Shown one piece after another: positions 22,801 to 32,732 of a stretch of 64,000 bases of DNA. Under the pieces are notes generated by a model. The model had not been told where the DNA came from and ran no database searches. It saw only the letters and a program-made list of their open reading frames with translations. This DNA comes from Bryopsis sp. KO-2023 (taxonomy: Eukaryota > Chlorophyta > Ulvophyceae > Bryopsidales > Bryopsidaceae), in assembly GCA_030272585.1 (NCBI GenBank), contig BSYQ01000002.1, positions 7,998,001 through 8,062,000 on the forward strand. The letters run 5' to 3'. The translations under genes were made by a program, and so were the position numbers. Position 1 is the stretch's first letter; every line of letters starts with the position of its first letter.

Positions 22801-23542
22801 GCCATATGCTGAGAGGTATCCCCATAAGTGGGTTGAGTATTTACCTACAGCAGAGTTTGCAGCAAACAATGCAGTGAATGCGAGTACAGGGTTCGCACCT
22901 GCATACTTGATGTATGGGTACCATCCAGAAACACCAAACATTGGTGGGACGGCAACGCAATTTCAAGTGGAAGCAGTTAAGACTATGGTAGCACGGATGG
23001 CACAGGACTTAGATACCGCAAAAGCATATTACTCTAGAGCACAACACAGAATGTGTGTGAGTGCAAACAAGAAGAGGAAAGATATTGCTTTTGAGAAAGG
23101 GGATAAAGTCCTGATAAAAAGCCGTTTTATTCCGTTGGCTGCTTTGAACAAAGTGAGTCCAAAACTGCGCCGTCGATTTGTGGGTCCCTTTGAAATTGTG
23201 GAGAAAATATCAAAGGTGGCTTACAGAGTTCAACTTCCGGAAACATGGCTCATTCACCCAGTGTTTCATGTTTCTAAGTTCAAGCGTTATCACGCCTCGA
23301 GTGATAACAGCAGGCAGATACAACCTCCAGAAGGAGAGTTGATTGGTAGCGAAGTAGAGTATGAGGTCGAAAATATCCTAAGGGCTAGAGGTAAACGCAA
23401 TCGCGAATACCTAGTGCTGTGGAAAGGATACGATCTACTTGACGCTACTTGGGAACCTGAAGCTAATCTGGTTAACGCACCAGATATACTTCGCGCATTT
23501 AAAGAGAAAGAAAGAAAAGAGTTGCAGAAAGGAAGAGAATAG
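19802..23542 (+). CDS. Pol polyprotein of the chromodomain Gypsy element
   Basis: A 1246-aa frame; the true start may differ because pol is usually expressed from the gag-pol RNA. Domains in order: aspartic protease (FIDCGSTANY, about 20080-20110), reverse transcriptase with LDLRSGYWQF and the FIDDILIF active site (about 21212-21238), RNase H (TDASNEAIGAVLTQ), integrase with an HHCC zinc domain (H...H, then CPVCQQ) and a D,D,E core (TTDLVTDLP, VSDRDPRF, HPQTDGQSEV), and a C-terminal chromodomain (EYLVLWKGYDLLDATWEPE). The chromodomain places it among chromoviruses; it probably directs integration toward marked chromatin. It looks whole. Confidence 0.95.
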   Translation: MDAPHASSASLPSVSESVGSLESQSSLQESLPADVDDSGSETTQRSTTERVNVSEVRSTSSTKGDTCPLLKIQEVPVRGYEVKARIKTTDLYAFIDCGSTANYINDKVARDLGLSITPSSKRAMLANGDIKELAGSCNNLRVKIGGLKCKMKADLFPDLGYDLILGMPWLQKENPRIDFQQNEISVCKNSQVFHLPLRHPTQESIEPERKVQSILQEVPVTECSAKRMMRHLKTETAFMVVVQESEEKALGQHELPDAIERTQPFNTEDEIGKLIRSDTPAEIKKVVETYRGVFPRDLPPGIPPKRKGHEFKIDLEDPTPIHRPIYKLSPAELDEVKAQVDYLLEQKKIKPSESPWGAPILFVPKKDGGLRMCVDYRWINKVTVKNRYPLPLPEELMDRVFKAKVFSKLDLRSGYWQFPVRPSDTDKTAFRTRYGHFEFLVAPFGLTNCPAQFQTLVQDLLTEFLDDFVVVFIDDILIFSENMEQHAEHLEKVLSRLAEYQLFAKASKSELAVATVDYLGYRISGSGLEPQEQKVKAVKEWKELQSVSDVRSFLGMVSYYRKFIPQFAHVAGPLHDLVKKDHPWRWGQVERGAFNELKKRLSQAPVLIFPDASLPYTVITDASNEAIGAVLTQDHGEGLQPIAYLSRRFKPAELNYAPYDKELCVICYAMVQWRHYLEGCVGGVTVFTDHQPLTHILSQRNLSRTQARWLEAGYLTSINPKISYIKGKANVLADALSRSVPKPVETAMNISTWQVHQASQDEWKQALQADNSLVKILRKLESGEEVEGYFLREGILWTVPKRGLVEKVVVPKGQRNKIMKECHETPSAGHTGPARTGEILARQYWWKGWMNELKAFVRECPVCQQIKVDTQKPMGLLQPLPIPERKWEQITTDLVTDLPASNGFTAVAVFVDRLTKFVHFAPCTKELTAAGYAQLFIEHVYRNHGLPKVIVSDRDPRFTSKFWQTLFKALGTEIRMSTAYHPQTDGQSEVTIRTLENFLRPYAERYPHKWVEYLPTAEFAANNAVNASTGFAPAYLMYGYHPETPNIGGTATQFQVEAVKTMVARMAQDLDTAKAYYSRAQHRMCVSANKKRKDIAFEKGDKVLIKSRFIPLAALNKVSPKLRRRFVGPFEIVEKISKVAYRVQLPETWLIHPVFHVSKFKRYHASSDNSRQIQPPEGELIGSEVEYEVENILRARGKRNREYLVLWKGYDLLDATWEPEANLVNAPDILRAFKEKERKELQKGRE

Positions 23543-23993
23543 GGAAACAGAGTGTTTGATGGCTAAGGTGGAACTCCTTATGGCAAGGGGGCGTGAAAAA
23601 GGATACCTTAGAAAAACTCTGTCGACTTCCAAACCAACTCTTTAACTTTAATGCGTTAGGTGCCTAAGTTATTTGGCTGGCGCAGTAAGTGTAGCTTCAG
23701 TAGTACTTTAGAAACCGGGCAAACAATGTCACATTCGAGATAGTGTGGTTGTTCCGAGAAAACCCCTATCAAGTGACGTGTTGAGGTGGTCTTGACGAGA
23801 CTCCAACCGAGCAAAAACGTTGGTGTCTCACCCCAATAACCCAACGAAGAAAGTGTACGAGTCACCCAGCCTTATAAGCGCAGCCCTCGAACCATTTTGC
23901 CCTAGTGTTTGTGTGAACGGAGCGAGCTCCTGAGTGAAAAAGAGTCTAAAGACGCACAAACCGTTGTTCATATCTTTCTTTCCGACAAACATA

Positions 23994-25808
23994 ATGGCTG
24001 CCGATACACCCGCCGCAATTATTGCGAGATTGGAAGCGGAGGTAGCTCAAAAAGAAGAGGAGCTGCAGCACTTTACGTCGACCGCAGAAGAAGTGCTGCA
24101 GAACAATGAGGCCTTAACCCGGCAGCTCTCAGAGTTGAGTGACCGGACGAAAGCAGCTGAGGCTGCGAAGGAGGCAGCGGAGAAAGCCAAGGAAAAGGCG
24201 GAGGCGGAAAAGAAAGAAGCGGAGGACAAGACCAAGGTCTTGGAAGAAAAATTGGAAGCCATGAAGCTGAAAAAGCAAAGGTTCCAATCTCACATGATGG
24301 CTAACCATCGTGAGAATGACCTCCGTAAACAAGCTCTCGGGGGAATGGTGGATCGATTTACCGCGGTAGAGGAAACGCTGCAGCAAGCTGTAGCAACCGC
24401 GTGGAGTGCAGCAGCCAACAACCTTAAGAAGGAATTGGCAGAACAAGAGCTGCAGATCGATTTGCTGGGAGAGTCCCTCAGAGATGGCTCTGAAAAACTT
24501 CAAGTGCAGAGCGAAACAACGGACAAGATGCTGCGTTTGAACCCGCCGGTACCAGCACCACGGGTACGCGAAGAACTGGATCGCCAAGTCCAAGTTCTGT
24601 TGTCAAACGCAACACTTGATCTGGAACCGTCCAAGGACGATGATGCGGGAGGCTCAAGCAAGGGCAAGGGGAAAGGGAAAAACAAACGTCCAAGCTCGCC
24701 GTGTAGGGATGAAGATCCACACGGAAAGAGAAGGCGAGAGGACGGTGACGATGAAGGTGGTGAGCCACCGAGGGATCGTATGCCTGGAGATGCAGCAAGA
24801 GCCAACTTGTTACTCAAGTTAAAGGCTGCCGCATTAAAGACTCCAGCACCCTCACAACCAGCACCAACAGTTCAGACTCCCGGAGATGAGGCTACCGCAA
24901 TAGCACCGGGGGAGGACTTATTCGACATGAGAGAGGAGGAGCTTTTGGACTTGGATTTTAACGAAGAAATTGACTTCAGCAGTCCACCTCCTAGGCTCGA
25001 AGGTCCTAGTTCTGAACTGGAGGACGGGGAAATCAGGAATGATGAAGGGCCAAGCCAGGTGACAGAGGTTCAGCGTGCGGTCCATCCACCGTTGGAGTTA
25101 GCTCCAACAGAAGCAGCACTTCGGGCTTTCCGAGAAAAGGTTAAGCTCAGGAGATTAAGGGCGGCTGCTCAGGACAAAGTGGATGCTGCACCCAGCGAAG
25201 TGAACCTGTCACGGGAGGATATCGAGGAGGCTTGCAACCCCATCACTGCGTCAGAGAAATGGCCGAAGGTCCAATATACTAACCCCAGGGATCGAGCCTT
25301 GCAAAATTACCGCGGCAACCGGCACTTTCACGAGTTGCCCATGTGCATTTGGTGCGGGAGAAGCCCAATGCAGGCAAGTGCTCAGCGGCTGACGCAGAAG
25401 AAGTATTCCGTCCTTCCTTGTGGGTATCACCTCGTGTGTGATGCTCATTGGTTGGCATACTCGATGCTGGGGCGCATCGTCACGGCGGTCCAAAAAGTCG
25501 CGGAAGTGGACAACAAGTCCATCGCCACCGTCTCCCCATTCTCTCTACCTGCCCATATGTTGAAGCTGACACGCTCGACGTTCGAAGAAATCCCTCCGTT
25601 CCCGGCTGAGCACGAGAAGTTGCCACACTGCAACATGTGTGTGAAGCGGCAGCTCAAGGTGTCCGGCATCACAAGGGATCTGCCATTCCTAAAGTCCAAG
25701 CGGGTGGCTGCCGCATTTGATCCCTGTGTCCGGTATCGTGCAGTGCAGCAAGCGCATGCGCAGGAGCAGCGTGCTATTCAGCAAGCGCAAGCGCAGGAAC
25801 AGCGTTAA
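23994..25808 (+). CDS. Extra 3' ORF of the Gypsy element, coiled coil plus RING-like cluster
   Basis: A 604-aa protein in the sense orientation between integrase and the 3' LTR. I chose the ATG at 23994 because composition turns protein-like there; the frame opens 20 codons earlier. Residues about 8-180 are Lys/Glu/Ala-rich heptads, a strong coiled coil. The middle is acidic and Pro-rich with a basic KGKGKGKNKR patch. Near the C terminus Cys and His fall as C451-x2-C454, C476-x2-H479, C482-x2-H485 and C546-x2-C549, close to a RING or treble-clef zinc pattern but with a long last spacer. It has no signal peptide or membrane segment, so it is not envelope-like. Function unknown. Confidence 0.8.
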   Translation: MAADTPAAIIARLEAEVAQKEEELQHFTSTAEEVLQNNEALTRQLSELSDRTKAAEAAKEAAEKAKEKAEAEKKEAEDKTKVLEEKLEAMKLKKQRFQSHMMANHRENDLRKQALGGMVDRFTAVEETLQQAVATAWSAAANNLKKELAEQELQIDLLGESLRDGSEKLQVQSETTDKMLRLNPPVPAPRVREELDRQVQVLLSNATLDLEPSKDDDAGGSSKGKGKGKNKRPSSPCRDEDPHGKRRREDGDDEGGEPPRDRMPGDAARANLLLKLKAAALKTPAPSQPAPTVQTPGDEATAIAPGEDLFDMREEELLDLDFNEEIDFSSPPPRLEGPSSELEDGEIRNDEGPSQVTEVQRAVHPPLELAPTEAALRAFREKVKLRRLRAAAQDKVDAAPSEVNLSREDIEEACNPITASEKWPKVQYTNPRDRALQNYRGNRHFHELPMCIWCGRSPMQASAQRLTQKKYSVLPCGYHLVCDAHWLAYSMLGRIVTAVQKVAEVDNKSIATVSPFSLPAHMLKLTRSTFEEIPPFPAEHEKLPHCNMCVKRQLKVSGITRDLPFLKSKRVAAAFDPCVRYRAVQQAHAQEQRAIQQAQAQEQR

Positions 25809-26003
25809 GGAGGAGGGAAAAGGAGTTATCGTCGACCAAGTGTGTGCGTGCAGCAGCTGTCAGAGACGTCAGAGCAAGAGACAGGTCCAAGACAGTTGGG
25901 TGTGGGTATGGAAGTGGGTGAGTTTTGTGTTTGTGTTTTTGTGTTTTTGTTTTTCTTTGTGTTTTGGTGTGCGTGGGCGCCCACTTTTTGCGGGGGGGGC
26001 GTA

Positions 26004-26421
26004 TGTTAGTCTTTTAGCGCTATACGAGGTAGTTTGGGATAGAGCCGAGGGTGGCTGACGCATGTGGGTTCACGAGTAAGACAGATTAGACCCATAGTTT
26101 GGGGCATGCGTCAGCGTACTACACTTAGGGGTACTTAAGAGGCCCACTCGTTGTTTTGACATTCCATTCTAGTTGTAAGAACTCGGGATTCGTGGGATTG
26201 GTGTGTTCCCGCTTGTGTGTGTGTTTGTGTGTGTGTGTTAAGTGTTTGCCTGACGCAATCACTTCCCAACCCAAGTGCTCTAGTAGCGTTCACAACCGCG
26301 CTAGCTAGAGAGTTGTCTAAACCAACAAACCCCACAAGTATACTTGCGTTAGCCAGCAAGTTATCACGAATCCAACCAACACAGCCGACCACTATTGCGT
26401 CACCCACAAGCTTCACTATCA
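26004..26421 (+). repeat. 3' LTR of the chromodomain Gypsy element
   Basis: 418 bp, matching 15790-16207. It is preceded by a G-rich run at 25991-26001 that could serve as the purine tract priming plus-strand synthesis, and followed directly by the TCTGC target duplication and the second part of the hAT-like element. Confidence 0.92.
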
Positions 26422-26824
26422 TCTGCCGGGCTGTATTTCTAAGTGTGATGTGGTACAACATGCAGCGCGTCACACTGCGAAACAGGGAGTTCTGATGCAC
26501 CAAACCAAGCCAAACCAAAAATTACATACGCAGAAGCCTACTAGTTCTGATGCAATCCTGTGCGCAGGTGTTATCGATCACCTTTGAAGGGTATCTGGCG
26601 ATTCGACTTTATTTCCGATATTTTTTTCTGGCCACAATGGCGATTTCAGCGATTTCTCGTGTTTTTCGACGGCCACTGAGTGGCATATTGGCTTCACCAA
26701 TTGTCTGAAATAGTGGCGTATTGCACGTTTTTTTGTTCAATATATTCCGCCACATTTGGCCCAATTTTGTTTTTTTCCGCCACATTGGCGGCTAAACGCC
26801 ACTAAAAAAAACCCTGGTGAGTAG

Positions 26825-27849
26825 GCACATTCAGAAAGGCTCCTTTCGACACATAATCCAATCTGCACAATCACGGTGTGTCACCTGCTTGCACCGGCGA
26901 TTGTGCCGGTTTCGAACGATGACCCCTCATCGTTATATCGGCTTCTCTTCTTGAAGTCGAATCCAGTCGAGCGCCACCAAAGGGCCGACTAACCCCGGCG
27001 GCAACAACACATCGCTCAGTTATGATAACTCAGTTCGAAGAGATATCTCTTTCGCTCGTTCCTGGTTCGCAAAAAGAAAGCTACCCGTTTCTTTCCAGAA
27101 CACTGCACTTTGTATTGGTGAATAAAACGCTCCGTGCACAACTGATCATCCATCCCTGCACCTTCTTCACGCTCCCCATTTGTTCTGGTGAGAGCGAGTT
27201 GGGGCCGCGGCAGGATTCTTTTACAATAGAGTGGTTAAAACGTTCGCTCGATATGCGAGCGTCGTTATTTGGAAGCTATAGTTTCGTGTGTGAATACGGT
27301 GCCTTCCAGGTGCGGCTGACCTGCCGCCACACCTGCGAACACACCTTTCGAGCCTTCTTTCGTTTTTTTCGAGCCGTTGTTTTTTTCCCGTCGTCGACCC
27401 AAACTGCGAACCTGCCGCAACAAACACCGCGAGAGGCATGCCGAGAAGAAACAGAATCCTAACGTACCGCACCAAGACATACAAGAAGGGCCTAACCGAG
27501 CGCGACTCCGCCACCGCCACCACCGCCGTCGCCGGGCTTGGCGGGACTTTTCGCGCTTTGGTCGTCCACGCCCGCTTCGACTCCGGTGAAGACGGAAGCG
27601 AACGTCAAAAAGGGAATCGAGGGAAAAAAAGAATCCCCTGGCGTGCACGTTACATATGGAATTGGTTTCGGAACGGATCGTGGAGAGTAGGTTCTGACCG
27701 GGTCCGTAGAGTGGATGGATCGTCGCGACTAGAATCGCCATTCGGCCGAATCCCCCTCTCCACACTCTTTGTTTTTGTGAAAATGAAATTTCACACAACA
27801 AAGAGCACCATCCCTGCAGAAGCAGCCCCAGCGTCTGCAGTCTTTCTTT
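26825..27849. other. Intergenic stretch, no confident gene
   Basis: GC-richer than its surroundings, with a basic 150-aa plus-strand frame (27438-27890) overlapped by a 226-aa antisense frame. Both run into the SINE-like repeat and neither shows a family, so I leave them unassigned. Confidence 0.35.
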
Positions 27850-28395
27850 TGGCACCCGTTCGTGCGTTTGGTTGCATACCCAAACCGTGAGAACTCGACC
27901 GAGCTTCTCCGGAACAGGAAAGCGTTTTTTCTGTCCCCCACACAACAGCTCCCAACACTGTCACCCACCTGACTCTTTGGTGGCTTTGGTGACCACGCGT
28001 GAGCATCGCGAGGATAGCGATTCGGATTGACAGCTGGTTTGGACCGGGGACGTCTTCGAAAACGTCGGAGAGCCGCTCGACGCGCGCATCGCTCGAGTTT
28101 CTGGCGGTCGGGTGAATCATCCTTGGGGGGAGGGGTACATGAGTGCGACATCGCTGCATATCATCGTTCGGCTCGCTGGTCAAGGGAATCTGCTAGAAGA
28201 TCCCTGGCCACCAGGTCCCGGGTTCGAACCTTCACTCTCGAATTGTCATGCGCCAGAGAGGTCGTAGCCGCCGGTGCTGGAACCGCCGGCGGGGTTTTGT
28301 TTTCGTTTTCGATTTTACTTTTACTTTTTTGGGGGGGATTTTCATGCATGTTGGGGAAAAGCTGCTGTTGTTTCGTTGCCCTTGTGTTTCCGTCG
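27850..28395 (+). repeat. tRNA-derived SINE-like repeat, copy B
   Basis: Same unit as 8690-9330 but on the plus strand: 'ttgcatacccaaaccgtgag' at the left, A-box-like TGGTCAAGGGA near 28177, B-box GGTTCGAACC near 28222, then the 'gtcgtagccgccggtgctgg' body and the 'ttttcatgcatgttgggga' tail, ending near 'cccttgtgtttccg'. Confidence 0.6.
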
Positions 28396-28850
28396 ACCAT
28401 TTTCTTCTGATTATTCAAAGAAAAGCGGAATGATAGTGCAGTAGTGTTTTCCAATGGAACACATGTTTCTTCATTCTTGTTTTTTTCCTTCGATATTCAG
28501 ATCAATATTCAATCAAGACGTGATTAGATTCAAGGAAAAACAAAATGGGTTGCAAGCTATTCGAACAAAAAAATGGAGCGAGAGCCAGAGCAACTGTGGA
28601 GAGGGTCACTCAGGAGTGACTTGCTGGAACAAGAAAGAAAATAATAAGAGTGAGGGGGAGGAAATATTCTCATCTGAGGGATATCCAAACACAGAAAGTT
28701 AGAGTCTGCCTGCCCCCCTCTCCCGAAAAAAGTACAAAGATGAGTGTGGAAAGCAAAAAGAAAATACAACGGGAACAATGGATTTTAGGCTTGTTGATAG
28801 TGATGAATAGAGCTGTGTTGGCTTTGTAACCCCCCCCCCCGAATACAGTA
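28396..28850. other. Intergenic, nothing recognised
   Basis: Only short frames; no repeat boundary or gene is visible. Confidence 0.4.
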
Positions 28851-29165
28851 CCCCGGGGTACAATAATTATAACTTTGGAAAAAAAATTCAAGGGGGTACA
28901 CTATTTGGGGGTGTTCTATTTTTAGAGAGGGGGTTGGATCCTCCAGGGGGTATTTGGGAGGTAGGAAGGGAGCTAATGCTCCATCCATCACTAAAAGATT
29001 CTTAACATTGCATAAAAACCAGGTTTGAGGTGGTAGGCCCGGGGAGAGGGGTCACTTTTTGGGGGGGTACACTATTCCGCGTTTGCTTCCAGGGGCGGCG
29101 GGGGGTACTATATTGGGGGGGGGGTACTCTATTTGGGGGGGGGTACTCTATTCGGGGGGGGGGGT
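28851..29165. repeat. G-run/GTACTCTATT repeat cluster
   Basis: At least five degenerate copies of 'gggggggtac(a/t)ctatt' follow a palindromic TACCCCGGGGTA (28850-28861) preceded by ACAG. The palindrome resembles a pogo-like terminus (TA then CAGTACCCC), but no partner end was found. The rest looks like decayed low-complexity repeat. Confidence 0.4.
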
Positions 29166-29573
29166 TATGTAAATTAACTTTTATGTAATACTTTCAAGCT
29201 GCTGTTTTTTGCTTCTAGAAAAAACCTACCTGCGCCTGGATGCCATACAAAAAAAAACAGCTCGACACACTTTAATTTAATTTAATCGAACAATAATTTT
29301 TTCGAAAAATTGGTTTTTTGTGGACTTTTTTCATCTTCTCTCTCTCTCTCTGTCTGTCTCGCTCCTCCTGTACACAGGGCAGCTTTTTTTCCCCCTAGAA
29401 AAAAGTAGAAAAAAAAGAGAAACAAATTATTTATAACCACTCTCTTCCTATTTCTTTCTCTTTTGGTGGGTGGCTGGCCCCATGATCACAAAAAGTTTTC
29501 GGAACATTAAGTAAACCGAAGCTAGAAAACTACCTGACAATCATGTGTGTGTGTGTGTGTTTTCAATTTATCA

Positions 29574-30126
29574 GGGTATGTTCAGTTTGATTTAGCAGGT
29601 AGAAGGAATCCTTTTTTCCACCACCTTTCATGGTCTTTTTTGGAAATTGCCTTCGGATTTGTGTGAAAGGCGTCGAGACGAAGCACTATAGATCGTCCTG
29701 GTATCGTCTTATCTAATTCTGCCATTCTGGGTCTTCATGGAATGATGGCATTCCGAATTCAGAAGCCCTTGGATGGCGATTGTGACATGTTGTCGACATG
29801 TTTTGTACATGGGGAGAAGCTCCACTTTACCAGATTCCAACTTCCTAGCAGCTGGAATTCCAGCTGCTGGAATTGCTCAGGGTTTGGATTGTTGTTGTTG
29901 TTGTGTTTGGGCTTACCTTTGCATTCATGGCGAACCATGTGTGTGTGTTTTTTGTTTCGCATAGGTACTCTGGAGCGGCGCTCACTTTGACCCCGATCAT
30001 AAAGTCCTAATTGCTTGTCGGTGCCAACTTGGCATGATGCTGCTTCAGAGCACAGTTCCAATTCCAGAAGGAAGGGAGAGGTTGCATGGACTGCAAAAAA
30101 AAGGCAGGGAGATGTGTTCCTGGCTG
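29574..30126 (+). CDS. Candidate exons of an unidentified host gene
   Basis: Three exon-like blocks sit between plausible splice sites. A 24-nt block at 29574-29597 follows TTTATCAG and precedes GTAGAA, with a YVQFDLA frame. A second block, about 29692-29880, reads GIVLSNSAILGLHG, then RIQKPLDGDCDMLSTCFVHG. A third starts at 29965 after TCGCATAG and reads VLWSGAHFDPDHKVLIACRC. The composition is protein-like and the AG/GT borders fit, but phases were not all proven and I do not recognise the product. A piece related to the first block recurs in reverse near 42290-42316. Confidence 0.3.
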
Positions 30127-30594
30127 CGTTTAAATTGATATGCGTCATTCGGCTTTTTTTTGCTTTGTTGCCGTGGTCAATAGTTCACAATCCAGAGACG
30201 GGCATGGTAGGAAAAATAGTTTTATGCAGAAAACGGCATCCCAAGACGAGGAGTCGTCGGAAGGGTGGGTAATCCTTGGTGGTCTGCTTTCATATTGTTA
30301 CAGCTCTTGGGTTTGTTTGCGCAAAGGGTGTGGAGAATGTCGAGTCGTTTTTGAGATGTGGAAGAGGAATAAAGTCTACAGAATCTGGGGCAGTCAGCCC
30401 TGTGAATGCCTCTTCGCTGTGAATTCGGTTAACCCTCTCCACAGCCAACGCGGAAGGAAGCCAACCCTTGCATGTATGGCTTTTTCACAAGCACTCTGAT
30501 TTTCTAAAAATCTTCTCAGCAGATGGGTGAGTGAGGACTGCCCTGACCCAGCAAACCCATTGGTTATTCTTGTCTTTTTGGATTCCTTTTGAGA

Positions 30595-30770
30595 CGAGGC
30601 TCCTGTTGCTGCCCGATGCATGGCACCTATTTTCGTTCGTTTGCAATCCACTCTAAACATCAATAACCAGAAAAACATGTCCTGATCTCCGCTATCTGGA
30701 GACCTGGACATATGGCTACTGCACACATTCAAAACGGAATTCACATCCACCCGCAGCGAACCGATAACTT
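30595..30770 (+). repeat. Dispersed repeat family D, copy 2
   Basis: Shares 'ctcctgttgctgcccg', 'cgtttgcaatccac', 'ataaccagaaaaacatgtcc' and 'ttcacatccacc' with the copies at 10385-10590 and 46235-46430. Family C sequence follows 100 bases later. Confidence 0.5.
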
Positions 30771-30869
30771 TGCGAGGGGGGTTCTTGTTTCAATGAAGAA
30801 AAAGGGGAAATAGTGTAAACTGATTCCTGATTCCTGAAAAAGGGACAGCAGGAACAAGAGAAATTGTAA

Positions 30870-31405
30870 CAAGCAATCATTCCTTTCAGGTGCAGAGTTG
30901 AGTTTTGGTTTCATCGCCAATTGCTTACCTGATGAAAAAACATCAATCCATTATAGCACCCCTTCCATCTCCAGAACAGGGGGGGTGTCAGACATGGCCT
31001 CCATCGACATTTTCACCATATAGAAATGCTGGTTGGCTGGTTCATTTTGACCACATGGAAATGTTGCCTGGCTGGCTATCACACATGTTAATGGAAATCC
31101 TGGCTGGGATACTGAAAAGGGGGTGTTGAACTTCTTGGAAGACGGAAAAAATGAAAAAAACAAAATTGTATACATGTATTAAATTGAATGGAACTCAAAA
31201 ATGATAAATAAAATGAGATGAGGAAAGAAATACAAATGTTTTAAGAACAGCACTGACCCCTGTCCCATTACACCTCGAACTTTCTTCCGAAATCTCGGGG
31301 GGGTAGAAAACGTCGAAATAAAAAACACATAAGTAATTAAATTGAACGGGAAACAACAGACCCTCCTTCTCTTTTCTTTTTTTACCGAGGTAAAAGAAAA
31401 GACTG
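30870..31405. repeat. Dispersed repeat family C, copy 2
   Basis: Matches 240-920 through the 'agcaccccttccatctccagaacaggg', 'gacatggcctcca' and 'gggggtgttgaacttctt' blocks and the A-rich tail with 'ccgaggtaaaagaaaag'. Confidence 0.6.
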
Positions 31406-31471
31406 TGAAAAAAAAAAAATCCTCATCTCTCACAGGAGCAGAAAAGAGTGAGGTTCTTATCACGTGAGCTC

Positions 31472-31742
31472 TGTGATGTTTGTTTTTATGACCGCTTTAC
31501 ATGAATGCATTTAAAAAAAAAAAAAAAAAAAAAGATAGAATAAACGGGGTTGGGTAAACCTCGTACTTGTTTTCGTGCACAAGGTTTATTATTGTGTACG
31601 AGGTTTATTGTTGTGTACGAGGTTGTTTTATTTGTGTACGAGGTTTATTGTAGTGTACGAGGTTTTTCCGTGATAGTGAATTAGGTTTTCGGTGATAGTG
31701 AAATAGGTTTTTGATCTGGGAGTTTCGCCTCTTAAGGCGGCA
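31472..31742 (+). repeat. 5' LTR of the dUTPase-bearing element
   Basis: 271 bp with TG...CA ends, an internal A-tract and four 'gtgtacgaggttt' repeats. It matches 37710-37980. The primer-binding site TGGTTTCGGAGC starts four bases downstream. Confidence 0.8.
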
Positions 31743-31924
31743 GCGTTGGTTTCGGAGCAGGCTGGCTCCCCAGTTTTCTTCTTTTCGTGTTGTGTCTTTT
31801 GATTTCCCATATCTTTGGTTTCGGAGTTAGTTTAAGGGAGACCTCACGCATATATTTTTTGTTCTAGAGCACTCCAGGCTCGCCATTGATCTGTTTCGTG
31901 GTGCTTGCTTTGGGTATAGCGCGA

Positions 31925-32590
31925 CGATTTAAAGAAAAAGCTTTCGCTGTGGGAGCAGTGGTACTTTTGGTCGGCCGCATTGGAATCCAAAAGGAGTTCG
32001 TGGCGTTGTCGAGCGCACAGCGCGGAGTGATTCGCGACGATCTAAAAAAAAAAAACAAAAAAAAAAAAACAAGAAAACAGCTTTCGCTGTGGGAGCAGTG
32101 GTACTTTTGGTCGGTCGCATTGGACTCCAAAAGGAGTTCGTGGCGTTGTAGAGCGAACAGGTAACGATATGTTGTAGAGATGCCCTGTAGCGATTGAATG
32201 GGTTGCAGCGCGAAGTGAGTTGCAGGGTTTGAGTAAAATTTGTGGTCGTATCTGTTTTTAGCTTTCAGTATCAGCGATCTTGTTTTGCTATTCGAATTTT
32301 TCGACAGTTCGCCATTTTTTTAGACAGTACTTGGCAGGTCGCCATTTTTCGACCGTGCTTGGCAGTTCGCCATTTTCGACAGGGTTTGGCAGTTCGCCAT
32401 TTTCGACAGGGTTTGGCAGTTCGCCATTTTCGACAGGGTTTGGCAGTTCGCCATTTTTTCAACAGTGTTTTGGCAGTTCGCCATTTTCGACAGTGTTTTG
32501 GCAGTTCGCCATTTTCGACAGTGTTGGCAGTTCGCCATTTTCGATAGTGTTTGGAAGTTCGACATTTTCGACAGTATTTTCTAGGTGGTA
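31925..32590 (+). repeat. Repeats in the leader of the dUTPase-bearing element
   Basis: Two direct copies of about 75 bp ('ctttcgctgtgggagcagtgg...gttcgtggcgttg') at about 31935-32020 and 32080-32150 are followed by about nine copies of a 25-32-bp unit, 'ttggcagttcgccattttcgacag', at 32325-32585. They precede gag, where elements of this type keep untranslated leader. Confidence 0.75.
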
Positions 32591-32732
32591 AGTGTTTTGC
32601 AAGTGTTTTGTAGTTTGGTTTCGTGCGACGCAGTCTTCTGTGCGCAGGGGTTAAGTCAATACGGCGTCCGTTGATGACCTTGCCAAATATTGGGAAGGTT
32701 ATAGCGAAGATTTTTTCCAGGGTAACCCGACT

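Larger units (their letters stand above)
15790..26421 (+). mobile_element. Ty3/Gypsy chromodomain LTR retrotransposon
   Basis: A 10.6-kb element with 418-bp LTRs that start TGTTAG and end CTATCA, flanked by TCTGC (15785-15789 and 26422-26426). The two LTRs look identical by eye, which suggests a very recent insertion. The primer-binding site begins TGGTTTCGGAGC two bases after the 5' LTR, and a G-rich purine tract precedes the 3' LTR. Gag, pol (protease, reverse transcriptase, RNase H, integrase, chromodomain) and an extra 3' ORF follow in that order. Apart from a TRIM insertion in gag it looks whole. Confidence 0.93.
15333..26816. mobile_element. hAT-like element, copy split by a Gypsy insertion
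   Basis: The two outer pieces, 15333-15789 and 26422-26816, match the uninterrupted element at 7489-8334 almost base for base. They are flanked by an 8-bp direct repeat, GTGAGTAG (15325-15332 and 26817-26824), different from that of the other copy, so each copy inserted independently. The Ty3/Gypsy element at 15790-26421 lies inside. The hAT-like copy was therefore in place before the retroelement arrived. Confidence 0.85.

Noticed and set aside
23994-25808. Envelope gene in the Gypsy element
   Set aside because: No signal peptide, no membrane anchor; coiled coil and zinc cluster instead.
27265-28183. Overlapping frames of 127-226 aa on both strands around the SINE-like repeat
   Set aside because: They read through the repeat, occur on both strands, and match similar shadow frames in the other repeat copies.
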